In this document: positions 48,372 through 59,470 of the stretch, piece after piece | Position numbering within the stretch: the stretch's first letter is position 1 | Layout: every line of letters starts with the position of its first letter | Assembly: GCA_030248195.1 (NCBI GenBank) | Contig: JASAND010021422.1 | Span: 124,001-188,000 of the forward strand | From: Trissonchulus latispiculum | Taxonomy: Eukaryota > Nematoda > Enoplea > Enoplida > Ironidae | Direction of reading: 5' to 3' | DNA: 64,000 nucleotides | The notes under the pieces: generated by a model | The model's input: the letters and a program-made list of their open reading frames with translations, nothing else | Told to the model about the DNA's origin: nothing | Database searches by the model: none | Made by a program: the position numbers and the translations under genes

Positions 48372-51300
48372 ATGAAATTTAAAATGTCGAGTTTGCTACT
48401 CTGCCTTCTCCTTCTTGTAACGATTGTCAGTGCAAAGGAAGAATGCCAGTATGCGCAATATTTCATGCAGTTGGACCAGTCACTACCGAACACAACCGTT
48501 GTGCAATACTGGTAAGTTCTCTTGTAAGGCTAACATTAAACATTAATGCTAATAATATGGACTCTTGCAGTTTCGTTGAAATCCACAACAAATACAAACA
48601 TGAGAGTAAATAATCCCCAATTTTGGCATATTCGGTTATTTCCGATCAATGTAAATGGTATTAGCTGATACTTCCACTAACCTGAGTTATCCGTCTTTCA
48701 CCAATTTAATTACTAGCTTGGCAGGGCTCGTCTGAACCAAGAGTATATAATAGGAAGAGTTGGAAGCTTAGCCCTTCCTAACGGAAATGGCCCTTAAGGC
48801 CGAATTCTTGGGGGGAGTTCCACTTACCATTGTTCAGCATGTGTTTATATGCGATTGAACTAATACTTGTTGTTGTTGTTGTTGTTGTTGTTGTTTGCTG
48901 CATTAGACATCACAATGCGATGATCATCACCCGAAGGTGCAAAGTGTTAGCCAGGAAACTGGCCCCGTAAGGTTGGTCAAAAACCACTCAACCAAGTTGC
49001 CAGAAGGAGTCTCAGAGCCTGGTCGACATCACGACGGATGATGTCTCCTCCTTTTTAGTAAACATGCTCCGTCGGCCTCGGCGTTGCCATATCTGGCGGC
49101 TAGCCCGAGGAGCAGCACTAAGCCTAAGCCTAAGCCTAAGGCTTAGGCTTAGGCTTAGGCTTAGGCTTAGTCACCAAACATGGAATAGGGTTCTCCGCCG
49201 AACGAACAACTCTCAACTTGCAGTCTCGCTAGCTAGAAAGGCCTTTCTTTACCAGCTACTACTTTGTGAAAGTTTCTAATTTTTTAGTTTGATGCATACT
49301 CCTGTGAAAGTTAAGTTAATTATAAAGTTGGCAAAGTTCAACTGCTCCATGAAAATTTGATTCTATGCCTCCACACAGTTACAGGCAAACGGCTAGGTAC
49401 ACAATGCAAAAAATGTTATTTTTACTACATTTCGTGAACATTTTTATTTAAACAGTTCGTCTTGGTCAGGACGGCTCCGTCACCGAAGAGGAAGAAAAGG
49501 CCAACCATCGGCGGAGGCGGATTGCTGGAGGGTGCCAACACACCTGGCAAATTCTTCTCTTGGGTTCCCCCCTTCCACCGGGGTACCGCCCAGTTTATAT
49601 TATGTACTCTTGCTCTCATATATTGTCAAGAGTACATAATGATAAGAGTATGACAAGCGTCACACTCTATGCAGTGAAGACCAAAACTATGCTATGCGCG
49701 CTATCGCCTGCCCTCCCCCCACGAATTGACCCCCTCTCACACTGCCCCTATATGGGTACGTGGTTCAAATGGGGGTCGCTCCCTGCTTTGCATAATTACA
49801 CGCTGAAATTAACAGGGGCCCAATTTTGGGAGGGGGTTTAAGCGTGTATGTTTAGCACTTGTATGTAGAAAACATGCTAAGCGAGTGAGCGACGCCCGTT
49901 TGGGACTATGTACCCATATAGGGGCGGTGTAAGAGGGGGTCAATTCGTGGGGGGGGTCAGCCGATAGAGCGCATAGCATAGTTTTGGCCTTCACTGCATA
50001 GAGTGTGACGCTTGTCATACTCTTATCATTATGTACTCTTGCTATAATGTATTAAGCAACGAACCAAGGCTTTCTTTACTCCGCTGTTTAGTATATATCT
50101 TAGGATTTTGCAGATCTCTCTTGGCAACGTTAGTAGCAAAATTGGTTTTATTGTCGTTCGAGGCACAAACTATCAATTTTCTTTGTTTGTTAAGGGATCC
50201 AAGCTATTTCCCTGAAGAGTGGACAAAACAATTGCATGACCAGTATCAAGTCCAACTCTACGAATTTGAATCAACAAACTATGTCGACGGCACACTTGGT
50301 CGAGTGGTTACGGCAAAGCGAGAGCGTTTTACTGGCTGCGAAATGATGGCACTGGTAGAGCTGAGACTACATCTGTTATTAGTTGACTTTGTGTTTCATG
50401 CTAAAACTCTTAACATCTATATTGTTTTGGTGCTTAGTGTTCTGTCTGCAATGGGAACGGGCTTAGGCATTTGGATTCTCAGAGACGAACAGTTTAGGGA
50501 ACAAGCAAACTCACAATTTCATCAAAGTATGCTTATATTTGATTTGCTTGGGATGACTCCAAACTTCATTAATGCCATACAGCACCTTTTGTATAAGTTT
50601 CGGTACACGTCACTGTTCTATATTTGGGTCTCAAATTTTAAGGCAAACTTGTCAAAGCTCTTCACCAGCGTAAGTGTTTACATACTTGTTTCGGCCACAA
50701 TAATTCGTGTTTTCGCGATGTGGTTTCCTTTAAAGTTCAAGAATGTACGGTCAAACTTAGCGTTTGCAATAACCCTAATCGTTGGAATTTGTCTATCTTG
50801 CTTTTTGTGGCTACCCGATATTATTTTCAGACGACAGTATTCCGACTACTTCGTTGTATCTCTACAAGAATACAGGTTAAAACTTACTCCATTTTCGTCA
50901 TCTGCTATTAGAGCCAAAATCATTACAATGCAAACTGTTACGTTTTTTGTAACCTGTCTTATACTTACAGTTGGCAGCATTTTAATAGTTGTCGGTGTTA
51001 TAGTAACCCAGAGACGAGTATCCTCTAAAGCAGAAATCAACACTGAGCAATTACGTAGAAATATCAGTATGTCTATTTTGTTAATTGCTGTCTGTATACC
51101 ATATATAGTGTATGCAGCACTTTTTTGCTATAATGAAATTAATAACATATTTCGCTTTGAGCTACAAAATGTTCGATATTCAATCCATTATTTCTTTCAA
51201 AATTACAACTACTCTGACATTGTCGCAGCAGGAGCTAGCGAGCAGTACTCTATCAAACTTTGGTTTGCATGTCAGTTTATGTTCTTTTTTAATCACTCCA

Positions 51301-51446
51301 TGAACTTTTATCTCTATATAATTTTTCATCCCCGTTTCAGAAATTGTTTTCTTCAGAAGCTTTGTCCACAATTTGTACGTCAACAAACCAGTAAGGTAAA
51401 AAGTATAGAAAAGTCGAAACGCACAGACGGCCTGCCTGATAACTGA
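48372..51446 (+). CDS. Rhodopsin-like GPCR 2 (two exons)
   Basis: Exons 48372-48511 and 50195-51446, joined by a GTAAGT donor and a TTAAG acceptor in phase 2, give 463 residues. Exon 1 encodes a clear signal peptide (LLLCLLLLVTIVSA) and an ectodomain with Cys25 and NTT (Asn40), ending in a split Trp codon. Exon 2 continues DPSYFPEEWTKQLHDQYQ. Helices are near residues 119-142, 158-180, 203-225, 234-256, 290-318, 336-358 and 413-435. Helix 3 ends RVFAMWFPLK. Helix 7 has [17 protein letters not shown]. It is paralogous to GPCR 1, about half identical by eye. The open frame runs upstream of 50195 into a MITE (49627-50041); that part is probably intron, because it has no counterpart in GPCR 1. 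An AATAAA is at 52209-52214. Class A peptide-type receptor; ligand unknown. Confidence 0.85.
48867..48895. repeat. (TTG)n microsatellite in GPCR 2 intron
   Basis: Nine TTG units. Confidence 0.9.
49118..49170. repeat. Inverted TTAGGC (telomere-type) repeats
   Basis: About three and a half CTAAGC units are followed directly by about four and a half TTAGGC units, forming a near-perfect palindrome centred at about 49139. TTAGGC is the telomere unit of many nematodes. The order here (C-rich, then G-rich) is the opposite of an end-to-end telomere fusion. It lies in the GPCR 2 intron. Confidence 0.85.
49627..50041. mobile_element. MITE with about 150 bp inverted ends, copy 2
   Basis: About 415 bp. 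The ends CAAGAGTACATAATGATAAG and the complement extend about 150 bases each, with mirrored GAATTGACCCCCTCT and AGAGGGGGTCAATTC blocks. An additional short inverted end at 49596-49612 abuts the left side. Same family as 17087-17403. It lies in the GPCR 2 intron just before exon 2. Confidence 0.85.
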
Positions 51447-53207
51447 ATGCCATTTTTTGCGGAGTCCGCAATTTTTCAGAGACTTGAGCTCTATTTGGTA
51501 TTTAAACAACTAGCTGCAAAACATTGATGCACGAGTATTATATTATATCTCAAGTGTCGCCTAACAAAAACTTATTATATCACATATATGTGTGTTCGAC
51601 CATCACTATTGAAAGCTTCATGAACGTTTGTGGAATTAAATTAAGACAAAGGTTAAGGCAAAAAATAATGTTCGCAGTGCAAATTGCTTTCTGGGTGTCC
51701 TTAAGACACATTAAAACTGCGCTGTAGCGTGGTTTCGTTTAAAAGATTCCCAACAACAGCTATTATGAGATCTTTTCAAGGGTCTTTTTCTAGGCAAAGA
51801 AACAAGCTCGATCTTGGTTGGAGACAAAGGGTAGAAAATGGAAAAGTGTAGCGAAGGTAGCGGGGAAATATATTCTGACTACCTAAGTTGTACTCGTTTT
51901 TCAGCGACTGTAGAACTCTTCTTTACGGAAATTGAATATGGATAGCAATTCGTTTTTATCGCTAAGCTCGTTGGATACCGTGTCTTAATGTTAATGTCAT
52001 AATGTCTTAATTTTGCATGTTCTTTAACTGATATTACAAAATTTTCCTGATCTAACCGTATTTCTGTAAGTTATATTAAGTTAGTTAATTTCTGTAAGAT
52101 ATCATGGATGTCATTTTGCATTCTATTTTTTGTATTTATGGTTTATCTGAGAAATGATAGATATCCTCTTGTATAACACTTTTGTTCTAGATTTTGTCTT
52201 ACTTTACAAATAAAGCCAACCTTACTCATTGCATATGTTAAAAAGTGTTTAGGAATATATTTTCTGTCATGCAGTTATGTAATGCTTTATAAATAATATG
52301 AGTTTTGACACACCATTGAAGGCCCCACATGTGACAGGTCTCCGTCGTTGTGCACATAGGCACAATTGGTTGAAACTATATTGTACAGTAATTGTATATA
52401 TGGTAATTAATGTGTACGACACATTACAGGATCCCACACCTGTAATGCATAATGGAGGAAACGCAGATCTCAAAAGCAGTCCACTCTTGTTACGCATGCA
52501 GTAATGAAATTTACTAAAAGGAACCCACACAAATATGTACCAACAGTCTCTCGTGTTACGAAGACAATCTCGTGAAATGTGTTGGAGATGATACACGTCT
52601 GTGTCACAATGACATAATGCTCAATAAATGTTCCAATTAACTGAATTTTAGGATTGATTATAATAATTTATAATTTTTAAGCTGTATAACACACAATTTG
52701 CTGAACTCAATGCAGCAAAATTAGTCCTATCCAGAGATTTTGTCGCATACAATCAAATGCAACTTAACCCTAATTTCAATAGTGACGGAAGTCACTAAAT
52801 CTATAAGTAAACATTTTCATGATTTGCTATTTGCTATCATTTGTTATCATATTTGACATCGCAGTAGCTGGTAGACGATGCCCCAAACTAAAGGAAAAGT
52901 TGGTTTAGCCAACCTACAACGTAATACAAATGCATGGGTAAAGTTACAACACTGATTATAAGCAGTAAAAATGCTAGTAATAGTAATAATGGTACTGGTA
53001 AGTATATAGCAATAAAATTGAGGGCATGTTTGATTCAAGATGTACGAATACACTCAACAAAATGGAGTAATACTATTTACATAATGCAATTCTACAAAAT
53101 TATTCAGAAATCAGTTATTGAGACAGTAACGGAAACACAGAAATTTGAAAGTTGCTAATGAAACCGTGTTTTATATCTAATTCATACATGCGCATTTTTA
53201 TAACTGA
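51447..53207. other. Between GPCR 2 and GPCR 3
   Basis: The 3' UTR of GPCR 2 probably extends to about 52.23 kb (AATAAA at 52209). The remainder has no recognised gene. Confidence 0.45.
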
Positions 53208-54257
53208 TTAGAGGGCTACTTTCATATAGCCCAAACTAACGCCTTCATTACTATGTCTTCCACAGTGTGCCGTGAAGCGAGCACTCGTTTCCATACGATT
53301 CTGCAGGGAAAAGTTCGATATTGCCAGCTTAGAATCAATGAGAAACCTTTGGAGATGTCGACGAACATCGTACGAAAACACCATATAAGACAATGGTATT
53401 AATATATGAATAAAAAGTATAGAAATATTCACTGTAGCTGCTCCTCCGAAGGTTGTAAACACTCGAAATCGGACAAGTTCTGGTATGGCGGCAAATATCA
53501 CAATTTGTAAAATGTAAAGGCTTATCAGCACTGCAAACTGAGCAATTAAGGTGTTTTGCTTATATCGCAGAAAAGATTGTCGATTACAGCTGAGCTGGCG
53601 CGAACTGCGTCGCAACCTCCTCAAGATCAGCCCGTACACAGTAATGGAAACTGAATTGACGATAGCACTAAATATTCCCACGATTGATGCTGCTACCACA
53701 GGACATTTTAGCTCCCACGAATATTCAAAAACCAAACGGCATCCTATGGCTTCTTGAAGATACCCACATAAAATGGCTACACTGTGTGCCAAAAAAGCTG
53801 TTATGAATGTTCGGCAAAGGCGCAACTGTCTGTGTTTCCAGATATCCAAGATCAATAGAAGCCTTTCCAGCCCAATTAATAGAAGATGAAACTGGATGGA
53901 ATAAAAGGACATCCCTGTCGATAATTGGGCCATCCTTCTAATCGATCCATAGAAGTAATTGGGTAATTCAGATTGGAGACATAATTTAGGTACGCAGTAG
54001 CAGATTTGTACCAGGAAACTGGCGCAACCAGGAATGGCTAATGACAAGGATAACAAATAGAATGGAGAGAGCCAGAGACGCGACCGCACAATGACAGCAC
54101 AAATGAGCATGTATACGCTGAGGCCAACTGTGGCTATTAGACTAACTACAACAGCATAAGCTGTGCTCTTTTCTATTAGAATGCTTTCCACTGTGCTATT
54201 ATGGACCGTTCTACTTAAATTGCAGCAAGAGCCATTTGATATAGTTGAATAGCACAT
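53208..54257 (-). CDS. Serpentine chemoreceptor-like GPCR 3
   Basis: 349 codons in one exon on the - strand. The N terminus has three possible N-glycosylation sites (NGS, NLS, NST) within 21 residues. Seven helices lie near residues 33-57, 64-88, 107-138, 148-166, 185-213, 238-258 and 270-294. Helix 3 ends IGLERLLLI, so ERL stands at the DRY position. Helix 7 has PLSYMVFSYDVRRHL in place of NPxxY. The pattern resembles nematode Srx/Srsx-type chemoreceptors but is too diverged to be certain. It is not closely related to GPCR 1 or 2 and converges on GPCR 2. A TTGCAG acceptor-like site lies 10 bases upstream of the ATG, so an upstream non-coding or short coding exon, or trans-splicing, is possible. 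Confidence 0.75.
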   Translation of the reverse strand: MCYSTISNGSCCNLSRTVHNSTVESILIEKSTAYAVVVSLIATVGLSVYMLICAVIVRSRLWLSPFYLLSLSLAIPGCASFLVQICYCVPKLCLQSELPNYFYGSIRRMAQLSTGMSFYSIQFHLLLIGLERLLLILDIWKHRQLRLCRTFITAFLAHSVAILCGYLQEAIGCRLVFEYSWELKCPVVAASIVGIFSAIVNSVSITVYGLILRRLRRSSRQLSCNRQSFLRYKQNTLIAQFAVLISLYILQIVIFAAIPELVRFRVFTTFGGAATVNISILFIHILIPLSYMVFSYDVRRHLQRFLIDSKLAISNFSLQNRMETSARFTAHCGRHSNEGVSLGYMKVAL

Positions 54258-55405
54258 GCAGCCAAATCTGCAATAAGCGTCTTATTATAATTACTTGCAG
54301 CCTGGCATTAAAAAGTTACATAAACTAATAGTACAGATACAGAACTATATGGTCTCAGCTAATTCGTATTCAGAATTCAATCTTGCAACGCACCTCCATT
54401 ATTATTTGATTAAACTAATGCACATGATATAGGGAAACGTAATAGAAGAACAAATGTTACATTCTTTATCAATGAGGTATTACAGTTTGAAATAGTTATA
54501 TGCGTACTATTCAGGTTAAACGCTAGAAAACTTCCAAATTTTTTCACATAGCTCGCATTGATACTGAAAGTACACAATGGTACCGTAAGTCAGATCGACC
54601 AACACACCAAATTTGCTATTAGATCTTACTGCACACACACTGTTCAAAGCTAAACAGCCAGGCAGCAGGTAAAAACGTACGACAAGTTTCACAGAATAGC
54701 CTTTTGCGCTGAAAGAACAGCTATGCATCCACCGTGTCAATCCAAAACTCATCCAAATTGCACCATTTGCCTTAGAGACTGTAAGCAGTCGTTTTTCTTT
54801 ATTGCATTATAATTTTCTCTTACATTTATACTCAGTGCATAGAATTTTGTTACCAAACATTTGAGGCAACATTTCCATTTTTTATGTTAAGAAAACGTAG
54901 TCACCTTTGAACTACTCATCAAAGCAACATTACCCATAACATTTTCCATCTGCCCCACTGCAAAACACGGGATAATTGGAAATGCTCGTAAACTCGGCCA
55001 AAAATCCTAGCATAATACTGTCTTAACGGTGATTAAATTGGAAACATCAGCTTTGAACACGTCAAATACTGAATACTTCGAATCATTCATTACCTTGGCC
55101 TCAACTCGATAACGCAGCCTGTCACTACGAAGGAAAACTCTCAACTGAATGGTTTCACAAGATAACAAGTAGTAACTTTAAGTGTAATATTACGATTTCC
55201 ACAAAAATAGATACTCATCAGTTTTTAACAACATTTATCGAAAAGATTGCGTTACATGTCACAATTACACATTTTTGCATGCAGAAACGTTTAATAAACA
55301 CCAAACACGATAGTAAACAGATGTATAACGATAAAAGTTGGACGTTGTTATATTTTGGGGAAATTGTATTTACTGGGGTTTACACAATGAAGCATGTTTA
55401 CAAGG
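54258..55405. other. Upstream flank of GPCR 3
   Basis: No recognised gene. A 78-codon frame at 54516-54752 (-) has a slightly protein-like composition (CELCEKIW) but no family match and no splice support. Promoter sequences of GPCR 3 should lie here. Confidence 0.35.
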
Positions 55406-55407
55406 AA

Positions 55408-55563
55408 AACATGGAGTACAGCTACTGCCATATTTTAGCGGAAAGAAAGTTTCTTTCTTTCTTCTTTTCTTTCTTTCTTCTTTTCTTTCTTTTTCTTTTC
55501 TTTCCTTTCTTTCTTGAAATTTTCTTTTTCTTTCCACTGAAATATGACAGTAGCTGTATACAT
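55408..55563. repeat. Hairpin with a polypyrimidine loop
   Basis: Arms of about 35 bases (left with ACAGCTACTGCCATATTTTA, right with its imperfect complement TGAAATATGACAGTAGCTGT) enclose about 80 bases of almost pure C/T (TTTC and TTTCTTTCTT runs). Confidence 0.8.
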
Positions 55564-57480
55564 AGGCACGCAAGTAGCGCACAAAACGTGAGCGTGCTGG
55601 ATAATTACCTTCAGCAAATGAAAGATTCAGTACAGGTATGGAGGAGAACCAGCGCGAACTAGATTCGGCTCATTTTTGCTTGCTTTTCTGCTCATTTCAT
55701 GGCATAACATTCTGTTATGACTCCTATTGTGCGAGATCATTACTAAAAATATCTCTTGCCATTCGGCTTTAGCATTTGAATCTCAATTCAAAAGACAAAA
55801 GCTAAGAGCCTATGTCAAGATAAAAGCAGAAATTCCAGAAACTAAGATAGGAAAAGGGATCCTCAATTTTTCTTTCATGCAATTATATCTGTTACATACG
55901 TCGTTATGACACAGTTCTATGGCAAAAGTTAGGAGAGTAAGTTGTGAAAAATAAGATCTCGTTAAGATAAGTGAGTAAAGTTTATAAAACTTGACCAAAT
56001 TAGCTAAATTTTGGAGTGGCAATATTTTTGACCTGAAGTAATGAAATGTTAACTCAAATCTGCTTCTTTTGGGTAATCGTGCTCCCAAAAACTCAAATTT
56101 CGTAGAATCCAAAAATTTGATTAAAACATTTCAGCATATTTGCTGGCCCTGTGACGTCGACATTTGACCCGCTACTTTTGGAAACTTCATTCTAAAAGTT
56201 TTACCCAATCCTTCAACTTTGAAGATTAATTCCTTTAGCTGTACCTAAGCTACAGATATTCGGCATTTTTTTCGGATGCAGACACTAGCCTAATTATCCC
56301 GCCAAATGGCAACTTGCTCTATATCTGTGCCAAAAGTAATCCAAGAGGGAAAGTAGGCACAGCCCGATTTTAGTAGATCCCCTTTAAGGTGTACTAGGGT
56401 GATTCGTCCAGCTGGAATGTAGTATTGTTGACCTGCCGGCCGGACTTATACCTCACAAATTCACTAGAAGCTTCAACGAAAATCTGCTTTCAATTATTAT
56501 TCGAAAATACAACTTTGTTGCTGATTGCTTTCTTGACACCTAATGCGACATCTCTTCGAGCTACCAGTTGACCACTTGCACCGAAGAATTGTCAACAGGC
56601 TGTTTGGAAAGGGAGCTTAGGCCGAAGGATATCGGGTGGCCGGCAGGTTACAGAAAATTTCGGCCAGTCGACAACACTATGGGAAAACAAGTGCAGTTAA
56701 AATTTCAATAGATAAAGCATTACCCTACAGTTTTGGCTGAAGCAATCAACTTATACACAGCAGGCTAACGAAAATGGAAATCTCTCACAGTTGATCTGAT
56801 GAATTTGCTTCATTCCTAGTTTTTCAATTTATCAAAATCATACAGAAGAACATTAGCCAAATTAATTGAGAGCTCACTCCGTGGAGAGTACTTTCTCGTC
56901 AAATGAAGAACAAATAAGAGACATTGTGTAGCCTATCGTCAATTACCTTAGCCTATTTAATTCTGACTTGTAATACCACAAAGGACGACAAAATAAACAC
57001 AAATTTGGAGAGCAAAGAGAATCTCGAATAAATCAAGCTACGGCTAGCTTGATGACAAAATTTCATTCCTCATAAAGTTTCAGGATAATTTGCAATTTTT
57101 GGAAAAGCTATAGGTCTAGCCTTTAGACAACTGCAATCGCTCTGAGTCTTCAAAATTCGAATATTAGCAAAATTCTGTAATACAGGTTACAACCTAATTA
57201 CGACCCAAATTAGAATGTGCCTCAAAGATTTGGAAACCTGATTGCCTCGATGATATTAATCTAATTGAAAATGTACCAAGAAAATATGCTAAACAGGTTA
57301 CGTCTTACAAGAGGAATAATACCGCCGTAGTGTTTGAAACTTATGTGTTCAATGTTTTGTTTGTTTTAGATGGAACATATTGTTCCATTGTGAAGTTAGC
57401 ATCTGAGTAGTTTCAACCCCCCAACATTTGCGGTTTCTGAAACAAAATCACGCAGTATTTTATTGCCATTGCCAATTCTG
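55564..57480. other. Unassigned sequence
   Basis: No coding signature, tRNA or element boundary was recognised. Confidence 0.4.
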
Positions 57481-57482
57481 AA

Positions 57483-57565
57483 GGTAGGACTCTACCGGAA
57501 GAAGGATTCGATCTGTGTCCGGACCAGCGCAAAGCGGACAACTTTAACAGCTACACCACTCTGAC
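57483..57565 (-). repeat. tRNA-like sequence (SINE head)
   Basis: On the - strand, A-box-like GTGGTGTAGCTGTTAAAG is followed by B-box-like AGATCGAATCC. It resembles the sequence at about 40.14-40.21 kb. No complete cloverleaf. Confidence 0.4.
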
Positions 57566-58310
57566 ATCAATGAATTTATCGACTACCGCCACATGGAAAT
57601 TTATAATTTATCAATCTGCTTATTTTAAAAATTTTTTTCTAAATTCTAAATTCTAAATCTGAATTCTAAAGCAAAGTAATCACCAATAATGAAACAAATA
57701 CAGTGCAAGCGCAAAATCAATTTTTTCATAAGAAAATCATAACGGCAGTTTTAGCTATTTATTGATCTGTTCAACCTCAGCCAATCAGGTGACAGCAAAA
57801 TAACGCCCGATATTCGGTAATATCAGAAAGAGCAGACAGTGACCGTTTGCAAAACCATTTACAGAGAGGGAATAAATTGAAGTAAATTGGACCTCTTTCA
57901 CTATTCCCCCCCAAGCTCAATATAACTATTTCCCCCCAAAATTGGAAACTGCTGTTGAAGTTGTTGAAGCTCAGTTGAAGGTCTGTGTCACCTTTACTAT
58001 TATTAATGTTATAACAGTGACATATAAACAATAAACAAACAATACACAAGTAAGAACAACAACATAAAAACAATCGGCAAAGAAGATTCACCTGGGCAAT
58101 GGGGGGGTGGACGGGAGGTGGCCACCCCAGGTCTCACATACGCACCGAAATGATTCCTATATAGTTTCTTGGAAGAATTAACGCACCAAAATGATACCTA
58201 TATGATTTTTTTGAAGATTTGGACTCTGAGCCAAATTTCACTTACTTACGCATCTGTTTCCACAAATTAGATTCTTCCATCTCCACACAGTTTTGAGTTG
58301 TCTACACACC
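57566..58310. other. Unassigned sequence
   Basis: No gene recognised. From about 58.13 kb, isolated ACGCACCRAAATGAT units foreshadow the tandem array that follows. Confidence 0.4.
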
Positions 58311-58314
58311 AAAT

Positions 58315-58600
58315 TTGATAGCGTGCAAGTACGCTCATGATTTGACCTACCTACGCACTGGATGTGGTCACAGACGCAACCAATTTGGCCTACCGACGCA
58401 CCGGATTTGTCCTCTGACGCACCGAATTTGGCTTACCGACGCACTGGATTGGTCCTCTGACGGCTTACCGACGCACCGGATTCGTCCTCTGACGCACCGA
58501 ATTTGGCTTACCGACGCACCGGCTTCGGCCTCTGACGCACCGAAATTGGCATTCAGACGCACCGGATTTGATCTAACTGCGCACCGTATTTGGACTTTAG
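58315..58600 (+). repeat. 21-22 bp tandem array with GACGCACCG core
   Basis: About ten units, alternating between GACGCACCGGATTTGTCCTCT-like and GACGCACCGAATTTGGCTTAC-like forms (the two types make a 43 bp higher-order unit). Units are degenerate at the edges, and further single units occur at 58.14-58.2 and 59.34-59.4 kb. Periodic reading frames here (THRI, LTHRIW) are products of the array. Confidence 0.85.
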
Positions 58601-59470
58601 GGCTTTTGTGTCAAACAACAAAACATTTTTGTTAAAGTGCTCTGAAAAAAGAGGTTTCATGCTTTTCATATTTCAAAAAGCTTTTTCTTTTAGCTGGGGG
58701 CTACCGCCCCAGACCACACTTTGTTCCGATGTTTTTCAATCATGTTTTTACGTCAGGGGGTCCGTCACGTAGCAATTGTTTTTCGTGTGACGCAAGTGAA
58801 AGTTGTCCTGGCGCAAGCTTGACACAGTTAGATTTAAACTTCAACGAGAAAAAACATTTGCAAGAAAAATTATTTCAAACGTGATTTTTTAAAATTTTCT
58901 ACTGGAGGCTACGCCTTCAGACCCCGCCTGTCTGTATTCTTACTCATTACTGACTGCTACGATGGCGGACCAGCTAATATTTTATAAGAGTACAGGCAGA
59001 AGTAGCAGAAGCCTGCTAATCTTGCAGATTTAGCCATTGAAAAAATTGAAAATATATACCATATTCGCTATAAGCGAATATAATGAGCGAATAGGCGCAT
59101 ATACAATGTTACAAAAACTGGCCATACTTTACCTCATTAATTGATCGCGGAAATGTTCTAAATTAATTTCTGGGAGGAGTCTCAACTGCAAAAATTCTTC
59201 AAATTCTGGGGGCACCGCCCCCCACACCCCCTTAGTAAACTTTAATGTTATGTCAATTAATTTAATGACCACAGCGTACTGTAAGTAGACAATCGACTGT
59301 CCACAGTGTTAATTTTGTTTCCAATGAAAGCTTGTGGTCTCAAATTACGCACTAAAAGATACAGTGCCAATTTCCAGGAAAACGCACCGGATTTCCACTC
59401 CCGTCCGAGAAAAAGTCTGCCAGGTATGATTAACAAATAACACTATAATTAACAAGCATCAAATTATACT
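58601..59470. other. Repeat-like DNA with short GC palindromes
   Basis: Three short motifs of the form GGGGGCTACCGCCCC, GGAGGCTACGCCTTC and GGGGGCACCGCCCCCC at about 58696, 58905 and 59208, each in AT-rich surroundings. No gene recognised. Confidence 0.5.

Noticed and set aside
49118..49170. Telomere fusion point
   Set aside because: A fusion would read G-rich then C-rich on one strand. The order here is the reverse.
49064..49279. Leu-Ser/Leu-Arg repeat protein
   Set aside because: The repeat is the translated CTAAGC/TTAGGC palindrome.
50031..50194. N-terminal extension of GPCR 2 read from 50031
   Set aside because: It starts inside a MITE, has no counterpart in GPCR 1, and is better explained as intron ending in an acceptor at 50194.
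57777..58091. Cys/Leu-rich frame on the - strand
   Set aside because: Apparent signal-peptide-like start, but the rest is low-complexity and no homologous pattern was seen.
58315..58635. CRISPR-like array or repetitive protein (THRI units)
   Set aside because: Spacers are not unique and unit forms alternate; this is a degenerate tandem array in a eukaryotic genome.
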